A stretch of DNA of 64,000 bases from Acinetobacter baumannii (GCF_016508585.1 NZ_JADVOP010000012.1:1-64000), one strand, 5' to 3'; positions 43,138-54,540 are shown, counted from the first letter of the stretch. Numbers and translations are program-made. Notes: generated by a model from the sequence alone, not told the origin.

Positions 43138-46100
43138 TTAAAGATTTGGAACTTTAATAATGCTACCAATACGTAATGAAGCATTTGGTTTCAAATCATT
43201 CATTTCAGCTAATGCACCAGTATCAATACCGAATTTACTGGCTAAACGAATTAACGAATCGCCACTTTTTACTTTGTACTCAGTGACAGTTTTAGGAATA
43301 CGAATGGATTGACCACGCTGTAAACCAGCACGTGGACTTAAATCATTCAACTCGGCCAGTTCCTGTACTGATAAACCTACACGACTAGCAATAACATTTA
43401 AAGATTCACCAGCCTTAACAGCATAGCTTTCTGTGTTTTTACTCGAGGCTTTAGAGGACGGCTTTGCAGAAGCCTTTAAGTCTTCCTTTTCTTTAGAAAG
43501 CGAGGATTTACTGGGTAAATCACCCTCAATTTTGAGACGTTGTCCCACTTCAAGTGCTTGATTACGAGATAAACCATTTAAGTCACTTAAATAGCTCAAC
43601 TGTAATTTGTATTTCTTGGCAATACTCGCCAGAGTTTCACCTGATTTCACAACATGAATGTCTTTGCTTGATAGTTCAGATTTTGATTCATTTCTGCCAT
43701 GTGCTCTTTCTTTGGCACTGCTTTCAGGTGTTCCCGTTAATTTGAGTTTTTGTCCAACCAGCAAACCCGAAGTCGTTGTCAAACCATTAAGTTCAGCAAT
43801 TTGATTAACTTGTAAATTATATTTGTTGGCAACCGCAATCAGACTATCACCAGATTGAACCGTATAGGTCTCTGGAGTAGAACTTCCAGCAGGAATTTTA
43901 ATCACTTGCCCCACCAGCAAATTTCGGGATGGTGAAAGTTTATTTAACTCCGCGAGCTCAGCCAAAGACAATTTAGACTGTGCTGCGATACTCGATAAAC
44001 TATCTCCACTTTGAACTTTATAATTTTCCGTTTTATAGCTTGGCTCAGATTTCAGATTTTTAAACTTGCTCTGCTCAACCACTTTCGACTCAAGCTTATT
44101 CTCTGGCTCATTAACTTCATTGAGAGGTACATTGATTTTTTGCCCAACAAACAAACTGCTGGAAATATCTAAGCCTGGGGTCAAATCGGCCAGCTCGTGT
44201 ACCGATAGTGCATAACGATCAGCGATGATTTTAAGATATTCACCACGTTTAACCACATAAGATTTCGTTCTTACTTTCGCAACTGGCTTAGATGTATCAG
44301 CTCGAACCACAGTCTTGTTAATTTCTGATAATTTATCCTCAGCTGTATCTTTGAGCTTTAATTTTTGCCCTACAAATAGATTGCTGTTGGTATTCAAATT
44401 GTTATAACTTGCCAATTGTGAAACCGATAAATCAAATTGATTTGCAACGCCAGTTAAACTGTCATTCGGTTTCACCACATAAGTTGTTGGTGCTGACTCT
44501 GTGACTTTTCGTGATGTGCTAGGTGTATCAATTTGTGGTTTAGCATCATATAAATACAATGTTGCACCGACAAATAAAGTTCCATTTGGATCGACTTGGT
44601 TCCATTTGGCAATATCCCGCCAATTGACCCCATTTTTCAAGGCGATTGTTGCTAAAGTATCACCTGCCAAAACAGTATAAGTGCTACGTTTACCTTTAGG
44701 AGGTTCCACCACGACTTCAGTATCAGTTTTCTTGAAGTTTTTATCTTGATTCAGTTTCGCTTCTTCAGAGTTTGCAGGTGTGGTTTCCGCTAAACCTTTT
44801 GGATAAGCAAATCCAACCGTATTTTCTTTACCTTGCACTTCTGCGACCGATTGGCTGGTCTGAATCGCGGTCAGTTTAATTTTGCCATCATATGGATCCA
44901 GAACTTCTGTACCCTGCGGCGCAATGGCTTTAATCTCTTTAACCACTTCTTCTTTTTCTGCTTGCGTTGCTTGAGGTTCCAATACCTGTTTAACGGTTTC
45001 TTTTTCACCTTCAGCTTTTACAGCTGCAAGAATCTGAGCTTTTTCACGTGCAGAAATCGGTGGCTCAACGGCAACAGGTTTAACATTTGCAGCAGTGGTA
45101 ACAGCAACTGGAATACGCGGAGCACTAGGAATATCGGCATTGGCTGCAAATTTAGCTAATGCATCAGAACCTTGTGGCGTATTTTTTAATGTCGACACCG
45201 GACTTGCCGATGTTGTCGTAGCTTTTGAACCCATTACAGGCGGTGCAGTTCGAGTCGGCGTAATAGACTGTGTCACGGTAGACGTCACACCAGCAGGTGT
45301 TAGAGTTTGAGTTGCAGTTGTAGGACTGCTATTACTTGCCCAATAACCACTGTCTGAACTTGGTTTTAATGCTCTTAACTTAGAATCGATTGTTGGGCTG
45401 AGATCAGCAGGAATCAAGATTCGCAGTGTACTTGATGGATCAACGATTTCGCCACGGTGCCCTGGATTCAGTGCATATAACTCGGCGCGACTCAAACCCG
45501 TAACTGAAGCAATTTGATTCAATTGAGCACCGGGTGGAACAGCCACTTCCCTAAAATGCGGACGATTGGCGATCGGGGGTAAGCTTACACCATACTTAGA
45601 TGGATTTTTAATGATTTGTGCCACTGCCAAAAAACGCGGAACGTAGTTCATGGTTTCTTGGGGTAATCGTAATGACCAATAGTCTGTCGGTAATCCTGCT
45701 GCTTGGTTACGGTTAATTGCCTGCTGAATTCGCCCTGGACCGGCATTGTATGCCGCCAAAGCCAGTTCCCATGAACCGAATTGATTGTATAAACCCCCTA
45801 AAAACTCATATGCAGCACGAGTCGATTCAACCACGTCACGGCGTCCGTCATACAGACTGGTTTGTCTTAAACCATAAATTTTCCCCGTACTCGGAATAAA
45901 TTGCCACATCCCGGCAGCGGCAGCACTACTGGTTGCAGCTGGATCGTAAGAACTTTCAATGATCGGCAACAATGCCAATTCAGTTGGCAAACCGCGACGT
46001 TCAGCTTCTTTTACAGTATGGTAAAGATAACGTGATGCACGGGCGCTTAAACGATCTATATAAGGTTGACGGGAAACGAACCAGCTTCGTTGTGCATCAA

Positions 46101-46413
46101 TACGTGGATCCCAATGGTTTTCATCCATTTTAAAACCAACAGACATACGCTTCCAAACATCACCATGTTTTAGAATCAATAAACGATCACCTTCTACCGC
46201 ACGCATATCCGTTGCTGACAGAAGATCTTCAAGTGAATCCAAACTGTTTGCGTCCAACATACCCGACGACTTTGATGTTTGAGTTTTTGACGTCGATGGG
46301 TTCGAAGAACACCCAGCAGTCAAACCCAGTGCCGCCAATGCAGATGTTAATAGTGATAGTTTAAAGAAAACAGATGCAGTAGGTTGCCACACCATTGTGG
46401 TAGGTTTAAACAT
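43138..46413 (-). CDS. mltD: MltD-like lytic transglycosylase with eight LysM repeats
   Basis: The protein of about 1091 residues has a signal peptide with lipobox (TAGC) and a goose-type SLT domain (about 130-270; catalytic Glu in LLPIIESSYDP; AAGMWQFIPSTG; LAAYNAGPGRI). A degenerate LysM-like unit, a low-complexity Thr/Ser/Pro and Glu/Lys region (about 365-600), and then eight LysM repeats of about 45 residues follow to the C-terminus. E. coli MltD has 452 residues and few LysM units, so this is an expanded form. It should cut glycan strands at the outer membrane. GGAA precedes the ATG at 46413. Confidence 0.92.
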   Translation of the reverse strand: MFKPTTMVWQPTASVFFKLSLLTSALAALGLTAGCSSNPSTSKTQTSKSSGMLDANSLDSLEDLLSATDMRAVEGDRLLILKHGDVWKRMSVGFKMDENHWDPRIDAQRSWFVSRQPYIDRLSARASRYLYHTVKEAERRGLPTELALLPIIESSYDPAATSSAAAAGMWQFIPSTGKIYGLRQTSLYDGRRDVVESTRAAYEFLGGLYNQFGSWELALAAYNAGPGRIQQAINRNQAAGLPTDYWSLRLPQETMNYVPRFLAVAQIIKNPSKYGVSLPPIANRPHFREVAVPPGAQLNQIASVTGLSRAELYALNPGHRGEIVDPSSTLRILIPADLSPTIDSKLRALKPSSDSGYWASNSSPTTATQTLTPAGVTSTVTQSITPTRTAPPVMGSKATTTSASPVSTLKNTPQGSDALAKFAANADIPSAPRIPVAVTTAANVKPVAVEPPISAREKAQILAAVKAEGEKETVKQVLEPQATQAEKEEVVKEIKAIAPQGTEVLDPYDGKIKLTAIQTSQSVAEVQGKENTVGFAYPKGLAETTPANSEEAKLNQDKNFKKTDTEVVVEPPKGKRSTYTVLAGDTLATIALKNGVNWRDIAKWNQVDPNGTLFVGATLYLYDAKPQIDTPSTSRKVTESAPTTYVVKPNDSLTGVANQFDLSVSQLASYNNLNTNSNLFVGQKLKLKDTAEDKLSEINKTVVRADTSKPVAKVRTKSYVVKRGEYLKIIADRYALSVHELADLTPGLDISSSLFVGQKINVPLNEVNEPENKLESKVVEQSKFKNLKSEPSYKTENYKVQSGDSLSSIAAQSKLSLAELAELNKLSPSRNLLVGQVIKIPAGSSTPETYTVQSGDSLIAVANKYNLQVNQIAELNGLTTTSGLLVGQKLKLTGTPESSAKERAHGRNESKSELSSKDIHVVKSGETLASIAKKYKLQLSYLSDLNGLSRNQALEVGQRLKIEGDLPSKSSLSKEKEDLKASAKPSSKASSKNTESYAVKAGESLNVIASRVGLSVQELAELNDLSPRAGLQRGQSIRIPKTVTEYKVKSGDSLIRLASKFGIDTGALAEMNDLKPNASLRIGSIIKVPNL

Positions 46414-46628
46414 AAGGGTTCCGAACAACATTTAGTAAATTATTTTATCTTTGCCATTTTAGTAGAGCTTAAGGCGCATACAAGGCAAAATTTGAATGCG
46501 AATTGCATACAAATGTTACAAGAAATTAAAAAAATCTCGGTTCATGCGTAGAAAACGCTGATTTGCGTATACAATAAATTCTTAAACCACGATGTTCAAC
46601 TCTTAATTCACTTTCATTGGTTATTACT

Positions 46629-48035
<1,407 letters not shown>

Positions 48036-48162
48036 AATTTCCTATTTAGGCTTATTTTTTCTGTAAAAATCCACTTCTTCAGCTATATTAAAACTTAGAA
48101 AATTAGCCTCATTTTGAGGCTATGCAATAGAACATTTAGATACCCAGGAAAGGTGCAGATCA

Positions 48163-49806
48163 ATGTCTTACCAAACCTCTATACATTTTGATCCGACGGC
48201 ATTACTGATTATTAAAAAAGAAGTCGATAATTCAATTTTACAAGTTGAATCTGCTGTCAGCAGTTTAGTTGAAGATCAAACTTTACCCTTTGGTATAGAT
48301 GATGCATTGCTGCAACTCGAACAATGCAGCCATGTACTCATGCTAATTGACATGCCTCAAGTTGCAAAAATTGCCGAACTCTCCGCACAAGTCATGCGTA
48401 AAATCATGCAGAACCCCCATGAAATCAATACTCAAGATGTCATTGCATTGAGCGAAGGGACAACGATGCTCAAACGTTATATTGAGTTTAGTTGCCTACG
48501 TGAAGTGAAAGTGCCGCAATTTTTGCATGATACGCTAAACCGCCTAGAACTTTCTCTAGGTTTGGAACTCACGCCAGAAGGTCAAGCCATCGTACCCTTA
48601 CTGGATTGCGTGACTCCAAATTTTAATCTTTCACAACCCCCAGAATTGGAAAGCTCAGTCCATGTCCATAAGCTCTATAAGCTTTGCCTACACAAACTCT
48701 TAAAGCAACAGGAGACGGATTTAGATCTTCAAGGAATAAAGCTGGTTGGGAGTTACTTGGCCAATACTGCTCAAGGGCAACCGAGTGCCCAATATTGGGC
48801 GTTGATTGCTGTTGCTTTAAACCAGATTGAGCATATCACCCTCAACGATACCCGTTTAAGAACACTCATCAGTATCGAAACCAACATTTCCTTATTCCTT
48901 AACGATCTTGCAGGATTTATACCATCCTTAACAGACACTGCAAATGTATTGAGTATTTGTGTTAGTCAGGAAGATGAGGTTTCTCAACATATTCGTGAAC
49001 AGATCAATCTGGGTGAGGATATTCTGACAGATACACAGCTTCAGATTTTCAGCCGTCATTTGTTCGGACCCGATTTCGATACGATTCACAGTGTCAGCCA
49101 GCTCATTACTGATGAAATGTCGCAAATCCGTAATGATATTGAGTTTAACTATCAAAATATGAGTGATGAAAAAACTCAAGAATTGAAGAGTAAACTCACA
49201 GATCTTGCACATGTATTTAAAGTGCTCAATTTAAATGAAGCCTATAGCGAATTGAAACAGCAAGCCGATCTGTTGTCTCAAGAAAACATGCTGAGAGATG
49301 AAAACTATGCGCAGCAATTGATGAATAGTATCCTCTCTGCAATGAACTCTATTGGAATTCTTGAACGCAATTACACTTCTAATCGCCTGCAATTAAAAGT
49401 CAATAATCTACATATTTCTCTTGATCGTCTTGATGAAGCTCACACAGCTTTACTGACCGAAACCAAGGCGATGGTCGATTTAAGCTCACAAACGTTGGTT
49501 CAATATTTGCAGGATCCACAGTCTACAAGTCTTGAACTATTACCTTCTCAATTATATGAAATTGGGGGAGCTTTATTGTTCCTTGCAGCCAAAGACGGTC
49601 AAAAGGCATTGGCGCAGTCTGCCGAATTTATCCAGTCTGGACTCAACAAAGAACAGATCTTCAACCAACAACAGGTGAATAAACTTCTGGATGTGCTCGC
49701 CAGTGCAGACATGATGATTGAAAATCTACAGAACAAACAACCTGTTTTGCAGACGATGTTTGATGTAGCATTGGCAAGTAGTCAAACTTTAAAATCGGTA
49801 GCCTAA
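48163..49806 (+). CDS. fimL: FimL-like twitching/cAMP signalling protein
   Basis: The 547-residue protein is entirely helical, with no signal or membrane segment. Its N-terminal half resembles the HPt-like N-terminus of ChpA/FimL (ESAVSSLVEDQ, LLQLEQCSHVLMLIDMPQVAK). The conserved phosphorylatable His is not evident, as in FimL. In Pseudomonas aeruginosa fimL lies next to nudC, and here nudC follows with a TAATG overlap, which supports the assignment. FimL links the Chp system to cAMP and type IV pilus activity. Some annotations misname such proteins as iron transporters. Confidence 0.75.
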   Translation: MSYQTSIHFDPTALLIIKKEVDNSILQVESAVSSLVEDQTLPFGIDDALLQLEQCSHVLMLIDMPQVAKIAELSAQVMRKIMQNPHEINTQDVIALSEGTTMLKRYIEFSCLREVKVPQFLHDTLNRLELSLGLELTPEGQAIVPLLDCVTPNFNLSQPPELESSVHVHKLYKLCLHKLLKQQETDLDLQGIKLVGSYLANTAQGQPSAQYWALIAVALNQIEHITLNDTRLRTLISIETNISLFLNDLAGFIPSLTDTANVLSICVSQEDEVSQHIREQINLGEDILTDTQLQIFSRHLFGPDFDTIHSVSQLITDEMSQIRNDIEFNYQNMSDEKTQELKSKLTDLAHVFKVLNLNEAYSELKQQADLLSQENMLRDENYAQQLMNSILSAMNSIGILERNYTSNRLQLKVNNLHISLDRLDEAHTALLTETKAMVDLSSQTLVQYLQDPQSTSLELLPSQLYEIGGALLFLAAKDGQKALAQSAEFIQSGLNKEQIFNQQQVNKLLDVLASADMMIENLQNKQPVLQTMFDVALASSQTLKSVA

Positions 49807-50564
49807 TGTCAGAATTATCAGTTGCTTATATCTTTCATCATCAACAACTTTTAGTGGATGAAAACTTGCAACTTCCGAAAGTAGAGAAATTGGCAAGTGA
49901 TATCAGTTTTAACTCGGGTGATCAGATCATTGCCCGGGATCTTTTTATTGAAGATGAGATTCCACAGGGTTATCAATTAATTCCGATTCGGCAACTCATC
50001 TCGCAGTGGACAAAATCTGAATTTGAGCAAGCCAGTCGAGCAGTACAATTGCTTGAATGGCGCCGTAATCATAAATTCTGTAGTCACTGTGGGCATGAAA
50101 CAGAAGTTCATCCAATTGAATACGCAATGGTTTGCCCTGCGTGTCGTTACCACCAATACCCTCGCGTACAGCCCTGTATTATTACGGTGATCACACGTGG
50201 TGACAATGAAATTCTATTGGCGAAGAATGCCAAGAATAAAAGTAATATATATGGCCTGATTGCAGGTTTTGTCGAAGTTGGTGAAACGCTTGAGGAAGCA
50301 GTCAAGCGTGAAACTTTGGAGGAAGTCGGCTTAAAAGTAAAGAATGTGCAATATTTGTCGAGCCAGCCTTGGCCATTTCCTAGCAATTTAATGCTTGCTT
50401 TTAAAGCTGAATATGAAGCGGGTGAGATTGTATTGCAGGAAGAAGAAATCAGTGATGCACAATTTTTTAAGTTTGACCGGTTGCCTGAAACACCGTTCAC
50501 AGGCAGTATTGCACATGCCATGATTCAACATGTAATCCACAATACGCCAATGCATCAAGACTAG
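49806..50564 (+). CDS. nudC: NADH pyrophosphatase NudC
   Basis: The 252-residue Nudix enzyme splits NAD(H) and removes NAD caps from RNA. It has the zinc ribbon (FCSHCGHE ... MVCPACRY, about 91-118), the Nudix box (GFVEVGETLEEAVKRE-TLEEVG), and the NudC-specific SQPWPFPSNLM. All parts are intact. Its start overlaps the fimL stop (TAATG), so the two are translationally coupled. Confidence 0.96.
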   Translation: MSELSVAYIFHHQQLLVDENLQLPKVEKLASDISFNSGDQIIARDLFIEDEIPQGYQLIPIRQLISQWTKSEFEQASRAVQLLEWRRNHKFCSHCGHETEVHPIEYAMVCPACRYHQYPRVQPCIITVITRGDNEILLAKNAKNKSNIYGLIAGFVEVGETLEEAVKRETLEEVGLKVKNVQYLSSQPWPFPSNLMLAFKAEYEAGEIVLQEEEISDAQFFKFDRLPETPFTGSIAHAMIQHVIHNTPMHQD

Positions 50565-50577
50565 TTTGAGCTTTATT

Positions 50578-50607
50578 AAAAATGCCTAGCCCATGCTAGG
50601 CATTTTT
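50578..50607. terminator. Bidirectional terminator after nudC
   Basis: AAAAATGCCTAGC and GCTAGGCATTTTT pair fully around a short loop. It ends both nudC and the convergent esterase gene, whose last codons and stop lie in the stem. Confidence 0.9.
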
Positions 50608-51498
50608 AATTGCTTCATCTAAGACTTTTATAATTTCCGAGCGCGTCACAAAGAGACGACTGAACAAGCTTGAGACACTGCCCATAATTGAGATATGTCC
50701 TGTTTTAGGAATGGTCAAGATTTCACAATGATTGCCTTGTTCAAGCAATTGTTTTTTGAAGTCAAAGGAGTTCTGCGGCTTCACAATCTGATCATTTTCA
50801 GCCAGGAATAAATAATGTTTAACTTCATTCTTGGCAACAAAATAATATGGCATCACCTGTTGATAAGGAATGGTTTGATCAAATGCACCTTCAGCCAAAG
50901 CATCATTTTTATAATCAAAATGATAAGGTCCTGCAATTCCAATCAATGCTTTGATGTTGGGTTTTAACGGCAAAGCATAATTTTTCGGATGATACAATAA
51001 AGAGGCTATATTGAACGCCCCTGCTGAATGTCCCATCAAAGCAATTTGGTCTGTTGAAATACCTAAACGTAATTGCTGTTGTTCAAGATAATTTAAGGCA
51101 ACGGCTAAATCATCCACATAACTTGGAAACTTATGTTCAGGAGCCAAATGGTAATTCAGCACCGCAACATTATAGCCATAGCGGCTAAACGCTTCCCCTA
51201 CAAACTTGTAGGCACTTTTATCACCATGACTCCAAGCACCGCCATGAACAAAAACAATCAAAGCTTTGGTTTGGGTTTGATGGGAAATATATAAATCTAA
51301 ACGTTGTCGGGCTTTTAAACCATAAGCAATGTTTTGTTTTATGGAATATCCCTTTTTGGGAGTCAATCCATTAAGGGTTATGCTGCCTAAGTCATATAAA
51401 CGAAAATCTTGATAATGCGTTTTAAACTTAACTTTAAGTTGTTGAAATTGCTTGCCAAGTTTAACTTTAAGCAATTCTAGCCTATTGTTGGATAACAT
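50596..51498 (-). CDS. Alpha/beta hydrolase (esterase/lipase family)
   Basis: The product of about 300 residues has the carboxylesterase fold of the BD-FAE/kynurenine-formamidase-like group: oxyanion HGGAWSHGDK (about 86-95), nucleophile Ser in LMGHSAGAF (about 160), Asp in AENDQIVKP, and His in KTGHISIMG. The N-terminal 50 residues are basic and lack a signal. The start at 51498 overlaps the dolP end by 17 bp; longer forms lie within dolP. The substrate is unknown. Confidence 0.85.
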   Translation of the reverse strand: MLSNNRLELLKVKLGKQFQQLKVKFKTHYQDFRLYDLGSITLNGLTPKKGYSIKQNIAYGLKARQRLDLYISHQTQTKALIVFVHGGAWSHGDKSAYKFVGEAFSRYGYNVAVLNYHLAPEHKFPSYVDDLAVALNYLEQQQLRLGISTDQIALMGHSAGAFNIASLLYHPKNYALPLKPNIKALIGIAGPYHFDYKNDALAEGAFDQTIPYQQVMPYYFVAKNEVKHYLFLAENDQIVKPQNSFDFKKQLLEQGNHCEILTIPKTGHISIMGSVSSLFSRLFVTRSEIIKVLDEAIKNA

Positions 51499-52186
51499 TA
51501 TTGTTTTGCCCTGTAGCATCTGGATCAATTGCAACAGGGGTTTGCACATCAGGTTGTTGTGCATTGTTTACCACAGGTGCCGTAAACGATGAAGTTTGAA
51601 CTGAATTATTCGCTTGCTCAACATTGTCAATCAAGGTCACGATTTTAGTCACATTCCCAACTTTTTGTAAAACATCATTTAAATCCGCAATTTCAGCATT
51701 ATTTAGACGTCCCAGAACATACAGAACACCATCTTCAGTATGGACCAAAACTTTATTATCAGAGACCACAGGCGCTTTCATAATTAAGCCACGGGTATTC
51801 ACCGTGACAGAGGCGTCCTGCATGATGGTGCTATAACCGATTTGATTGCCAACAGTTAAGTAATTGTGTACCGCTTTTACATCACTCATTGCACGTAAAT
51901 TGTCTTCGGCAAGTTGTTTTAAATGTGCATCGGGTACTTGCCCAGTAAGTAAAACATTGCTGTGAAAACTATTAATATTGACACGAGATTGTTTAAATCG
52001 AGCATCTAATTTATATAAGTTAATTTTTGCAGTACGCTCAATAGAAGAATCAATAAAAACTTGTCCTAAAGATCGGACACCGCTTTCTGTTCCTACTGGT
52101 GAAGAACCAGTACCACCAGAGATAAAACTCGCGCAACCAGATAAACTTGCTACACACATCATGGTGATGACAATACGCTTTAACAC
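51482..52186 (-). CDS. dolP: BON-domain lipoprotein DolP (YraP)
   Basis: The 234-residue lipoprotein (lipobox SLSGC, Cys at 18) has two BON domains (about 48-115 and 125-195; INSFHSNVLLTGQVPDA, VHTEDGVLYVLGRLN). It belongs to the DolP family, which supports outer-membrane integrity and BAM function. A Gln/Asn/Thr-rich C-terminal tail of about 35 residues makes it longer than the E. coli protein (191). It shares the conserved lpoA-yraN-dolP neighbourhood. Confidence 0.9.
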   Translation of the reverse strand: MLKRIVITMMCVASLSGCASFISGGTGSSPVGTESGVRSLGQVFIDSSIERTAKINLYKLDARFKQSRVNINSFHSNVLLTGQVPDAHLKQLAEDNLRAMSDVKAVHNYLTVGNQIGYSTIMQDASVTVNTRGLIMKAPVVSDNKVLVHTEDGVLYVLGRLNNAEIADLNDVLQKVGNVTKIVTLIDNVEQANNSVQTSSFTAPVVNNAQQPDVQTPVAIDPDATGQNNNVIQQ

Positions 52187-52292
52187 TCAGCAAGACTCCT
52201 ATTGATTTTAACTGACAACACAACATCTTGATTGCCTATTAAGATGTTGGAACATATCTTTTTTTTGAGAAAAACTGTGGGGCAATTCTTCG

Positions 52293-52709
52293 TCACAGAT
52301 TAATCAAGTCTGCATCCAAAGTAAATGCATTTTCAATCCAAGACTGATCATAAGAGATTTTACTTAAGTCTTGCTGTACGTTTTTTGCAAATTTATGATG
52401 TAAATCAAACCCAATTACATCAAAACGACAATAATACTGTTCATATTGCGGATATTCTTGTAAAAACCTAAAGGCTGTCTTGATCATTTTCTGCTGTTTG
52501 GACAAATTTACTGCTTCAAAAGCGTATCCCCTATAGTTTGAAGTTCTTGCTTTGACTTCAATAAAAACCAACTCTTGTTGTGATTCAGCGACAATATCGA
52601 TTTCACCAAAACGTGAAAAATAGTTTAATTTGACAATCGCATAGCCTGATTGCCGCAATATTTTTACTGCCTCTTGCTCCGCCCATGATCCTAGATTATT
52701 TTTAGCCAT
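52293..52709 (-). CDS. yraN: UPF0102 family protein YraN
   Basis: The 138-residue protein has an endonuclease-like fold with the motifs WAEQEAVKILRQSGY, GEIDIVAES and LVFIEVKARTS, where Asp and ExK look like a nuclease site. Function is uncertain; a Holliday-junction-resolvase-like role has been suggested for the family. It lies 11 bp after the lpoA stop, as in E. coli. Confidence 0.93.
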   Translation of the reverse strand: MAKNNLGSWAEQEAVKILRQSGYAIVKLNYFSRFGEIDIVAESQQELVFIEVKARTSNYRGYAFEAVNLSKQQKMIKTAFRFLQEYPQYEQYYCRFDVIGFDLHHKFAKNVQQDLSKISYDQSWIENAFTLDADLINL

Positions 52710-52720
52710 CGATCATTCAA

Positions 52721-53671
52721 CTATAAGGGCACTAAGTTATTTTTAGAGCGCTCAAAACATTGTGGAATGCGCTCAACACGATTCCCTTCGATTTTAATTT
52801 TTCCTGTCCGCCCATTAAAGGTTAGACTTTTGACATTGGGATCCAACACAAATTGTTCAGCAATGTTCCAAGCATCACCACCAAACGCATATAAACGTTG
52901 ATAAGGTAATGATGTGGGTTGATCCTTATAGGCTTTCACCACATCTTCCCATTCTTTGATATACAAAGCAGGCACATCACAGAACTTCATGCCTTTCGGT
53001 AATGTTTTACTTTCATTCAAGGCGATCGCTTGAGTATAAATATTCTTTTTCTTTAACTTCTTTAAATTTGCCAGCCATTGATTTGAGCCAAGCAATAAAA
53101 TACCTTCACTTGCTTTGGTCGTATTTGGCATCGCATCCACTGGGTCAACTTCTCCTGCATAGTTTGCGAAAAGAGCATTTAAAAAACTGATTGATTCCGC
53201 TTCAGTGCCCTTTTCACGAACAACATAGAGTTTGCTCACTTTATCATGCTGAATATAATCCAGTAGCGCTAAAGCATCATCATTTTTAGACAGACTATAT
53301 TGCCAAACATTTTTATAGGTTGGATAGACTTCATTTAAAGCCAGCACTGGAACTTTAGGTTTTAAATTGATCAACGCTTCTACATCTGGACGTGCCAAGG
53401 GACCAATAATCATTTGGGTCTTTTTATTTACATTTTGCTTCAAAATGGTTTTGATGTTTTTTTGATCAGAATCCACAAATTTTAATGGGATTTGATTCTT
53501 GGATGCATGAGATGCATTCAATATTCCTTGTTTGATACTTAAACCTGCTCGCGACATGGGACCTGTTTCAGGTAAGATAACAAGAATTTCTGCGTGAACT
53601 TGGATTGTAAATCCAATTATTCCCAAACATACCAGTCTTTTAATACTGTTCAACACTATCTTATTTTTCAT
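52721..53671 (-). CDS. lpoA: LpoA-like penicillin-binding protein activator
   Basis: The 316-residue protein has a signal peptide (MKNKIVLNSIKRLVCLG..., cut after VHA) and a periplasmic-binding-type LppC domain (LPETGPMSRAGLSIKQGI, MIIGPLARPDVEALI, TFNGRTGKIKIEGNRV). E. coli LpoA (about 680 residues) has an extra N-terminal TPR domain that is absent here. There is no lipobox, so the protein may be soluble. It should stimulate PBP1a. Its start codon is only 10 bp from that of rsmI. Confidence 0.85.
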   Translation of the reverse strand: MKNKIVLNSIKRLVCLGIIGFTIQVHAEILVILPETGPMSRAGLSIKQGILNASHASKNQIPLKFVDSDQKNIKTILKQNVNKKTQMIIGPLARPDVEALINLKPKVPVLALNEVYPTYKNVWQYSLSKNDDALALLDYIQHDKVSKLYVVREKGTEAESISFLNALFANYAGEVDPVDAMPNTTKASEGILLLGSNQWLANLKKLKKKNIYTQAIALNESKTLPKGMKFCDVPALYIKEWEDVVKAYKDQPTSLPYQRLYAFGGDAWNIAEQFVLDPNVKSLTFNGRTGKIKIEGNRVERIPQCFERSKNNLVPL

Positions 53672-53681
53672 GGAGACCTTT

Positions 53682-54524
53682 ATGAGTGCTCAATTATTTG
53701 TCGTAGCGACCCCAATTGGGCACTTAGATGATATGACTTTCCGTTCTATTGAAGTTTTAAAGTCGGTTTCTATTATTGCGGCAGAAGATACCCGCCAATC
53801 CGCTCAATTATTAAAACATTATAATATCTCAACTCCGCTTACTGCGTGTCATGATCATAATGAAAGTAACAAAATTGATATACTTATCGAAAAATTAAAG
53901 CAAGGTCAAGATATTGCACTGGTGAGTGATGCCGGAACCCCGCTTATTAGTGATCCTGGATTTAAATTGGTCCGTGCTGCACAAGACAATGGCATCCGAG
54001 TCATTCCTGTACCGGGTGCTTGCGCTGCAATTGCAGCGTTGAGTGCTGTTGGCTTGCCAAGTGACCGTTTCAGTTTTGAAGGTTTTCTTTCTTCAAAACA
54101 ATCTCAGCGTTTAATACAACTAGAAAAATTGAAATATGAAACGCAAACCATGATTATCTATGAAGCACCCCATCGTATTTTAGACAGTGTCAAAGATATG
54201 GCTCAGGTTTTTGGTGAACAGCGCCCTGTTGGTTTTGCTCGCGAGATCACTAAAACTTTTGAAACCATTAAAAAAATGACGCTAGGTGAATTGATAAGCT
54301 TTATTGAAAATGATCACCACCAACAAAAAGGCGAAATCGTTTTAGTGATTGGCGGTCTACCTGATGCCAAAGACCAAGATGTAGAACAAGAGAAGTTAGA
54401 CCAACTACTTACACGATTATTACAGGACTTATCTGTTAAAGCAGCATCACAACTCGCCGCTGACCTGATGGGCATCAAAAAGAAAATTGCCTATCAACGT
54501 GCTTTAGAACTAACAGATCATTAA
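53682..54524 (+). CDS. rsmI: 16S rRNA 2'-O-methyltransferase RsmI
   Basis: The 280-residue enzyme methylates C1402 ribose in 16S rRNA, using SAM. Motifs: FVVATPIGHLDDMTFRS, AAEDTRQS, LVSDAGTPLISDPG, and PVPGACAAIAALSA. The ATG at 53682 has GGAG eight bases before it. It is divergent from lpoA with a 10-bp gap, the same pairing as in E. coli but much closer. It ends at a long hairpin. Confidence 0.96.
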   Translation: MSAQLFVVATPIGHLDDMTFRSIEVLKSVSIIAAEDTRQSAQLLKHYNISTPLTACHDHNESNKIDILIEKLKQGQDIALVSDAGTPLISDPGFKLVRAAQDNGIRVIPVPGACAAIAALSAVGLPSDRFSFEGFLSSKQSQRLIQLEKLKYETQTMIIYEAPHRILDSVKDMAQVFGEQRPVGFAREITKTFETIKKMTLGELISFIENDHHQQKGEIVLVIGGLPDAKDQDVEQEKLDQLLTRLLQDLSVKAASQLAADLMGIKKKIAYQRALELTDH

Positions 54525-54540
54525 TCATTTGATTGAATGA

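Noticed and set aside
43138..45000. LysM repeats as a DNA tandem array or CRISPR-like repeat
   Set aside because: The periodicity is at protein level (about 45 residues), with diverged DNA; no short identical repeats with spacers are present.
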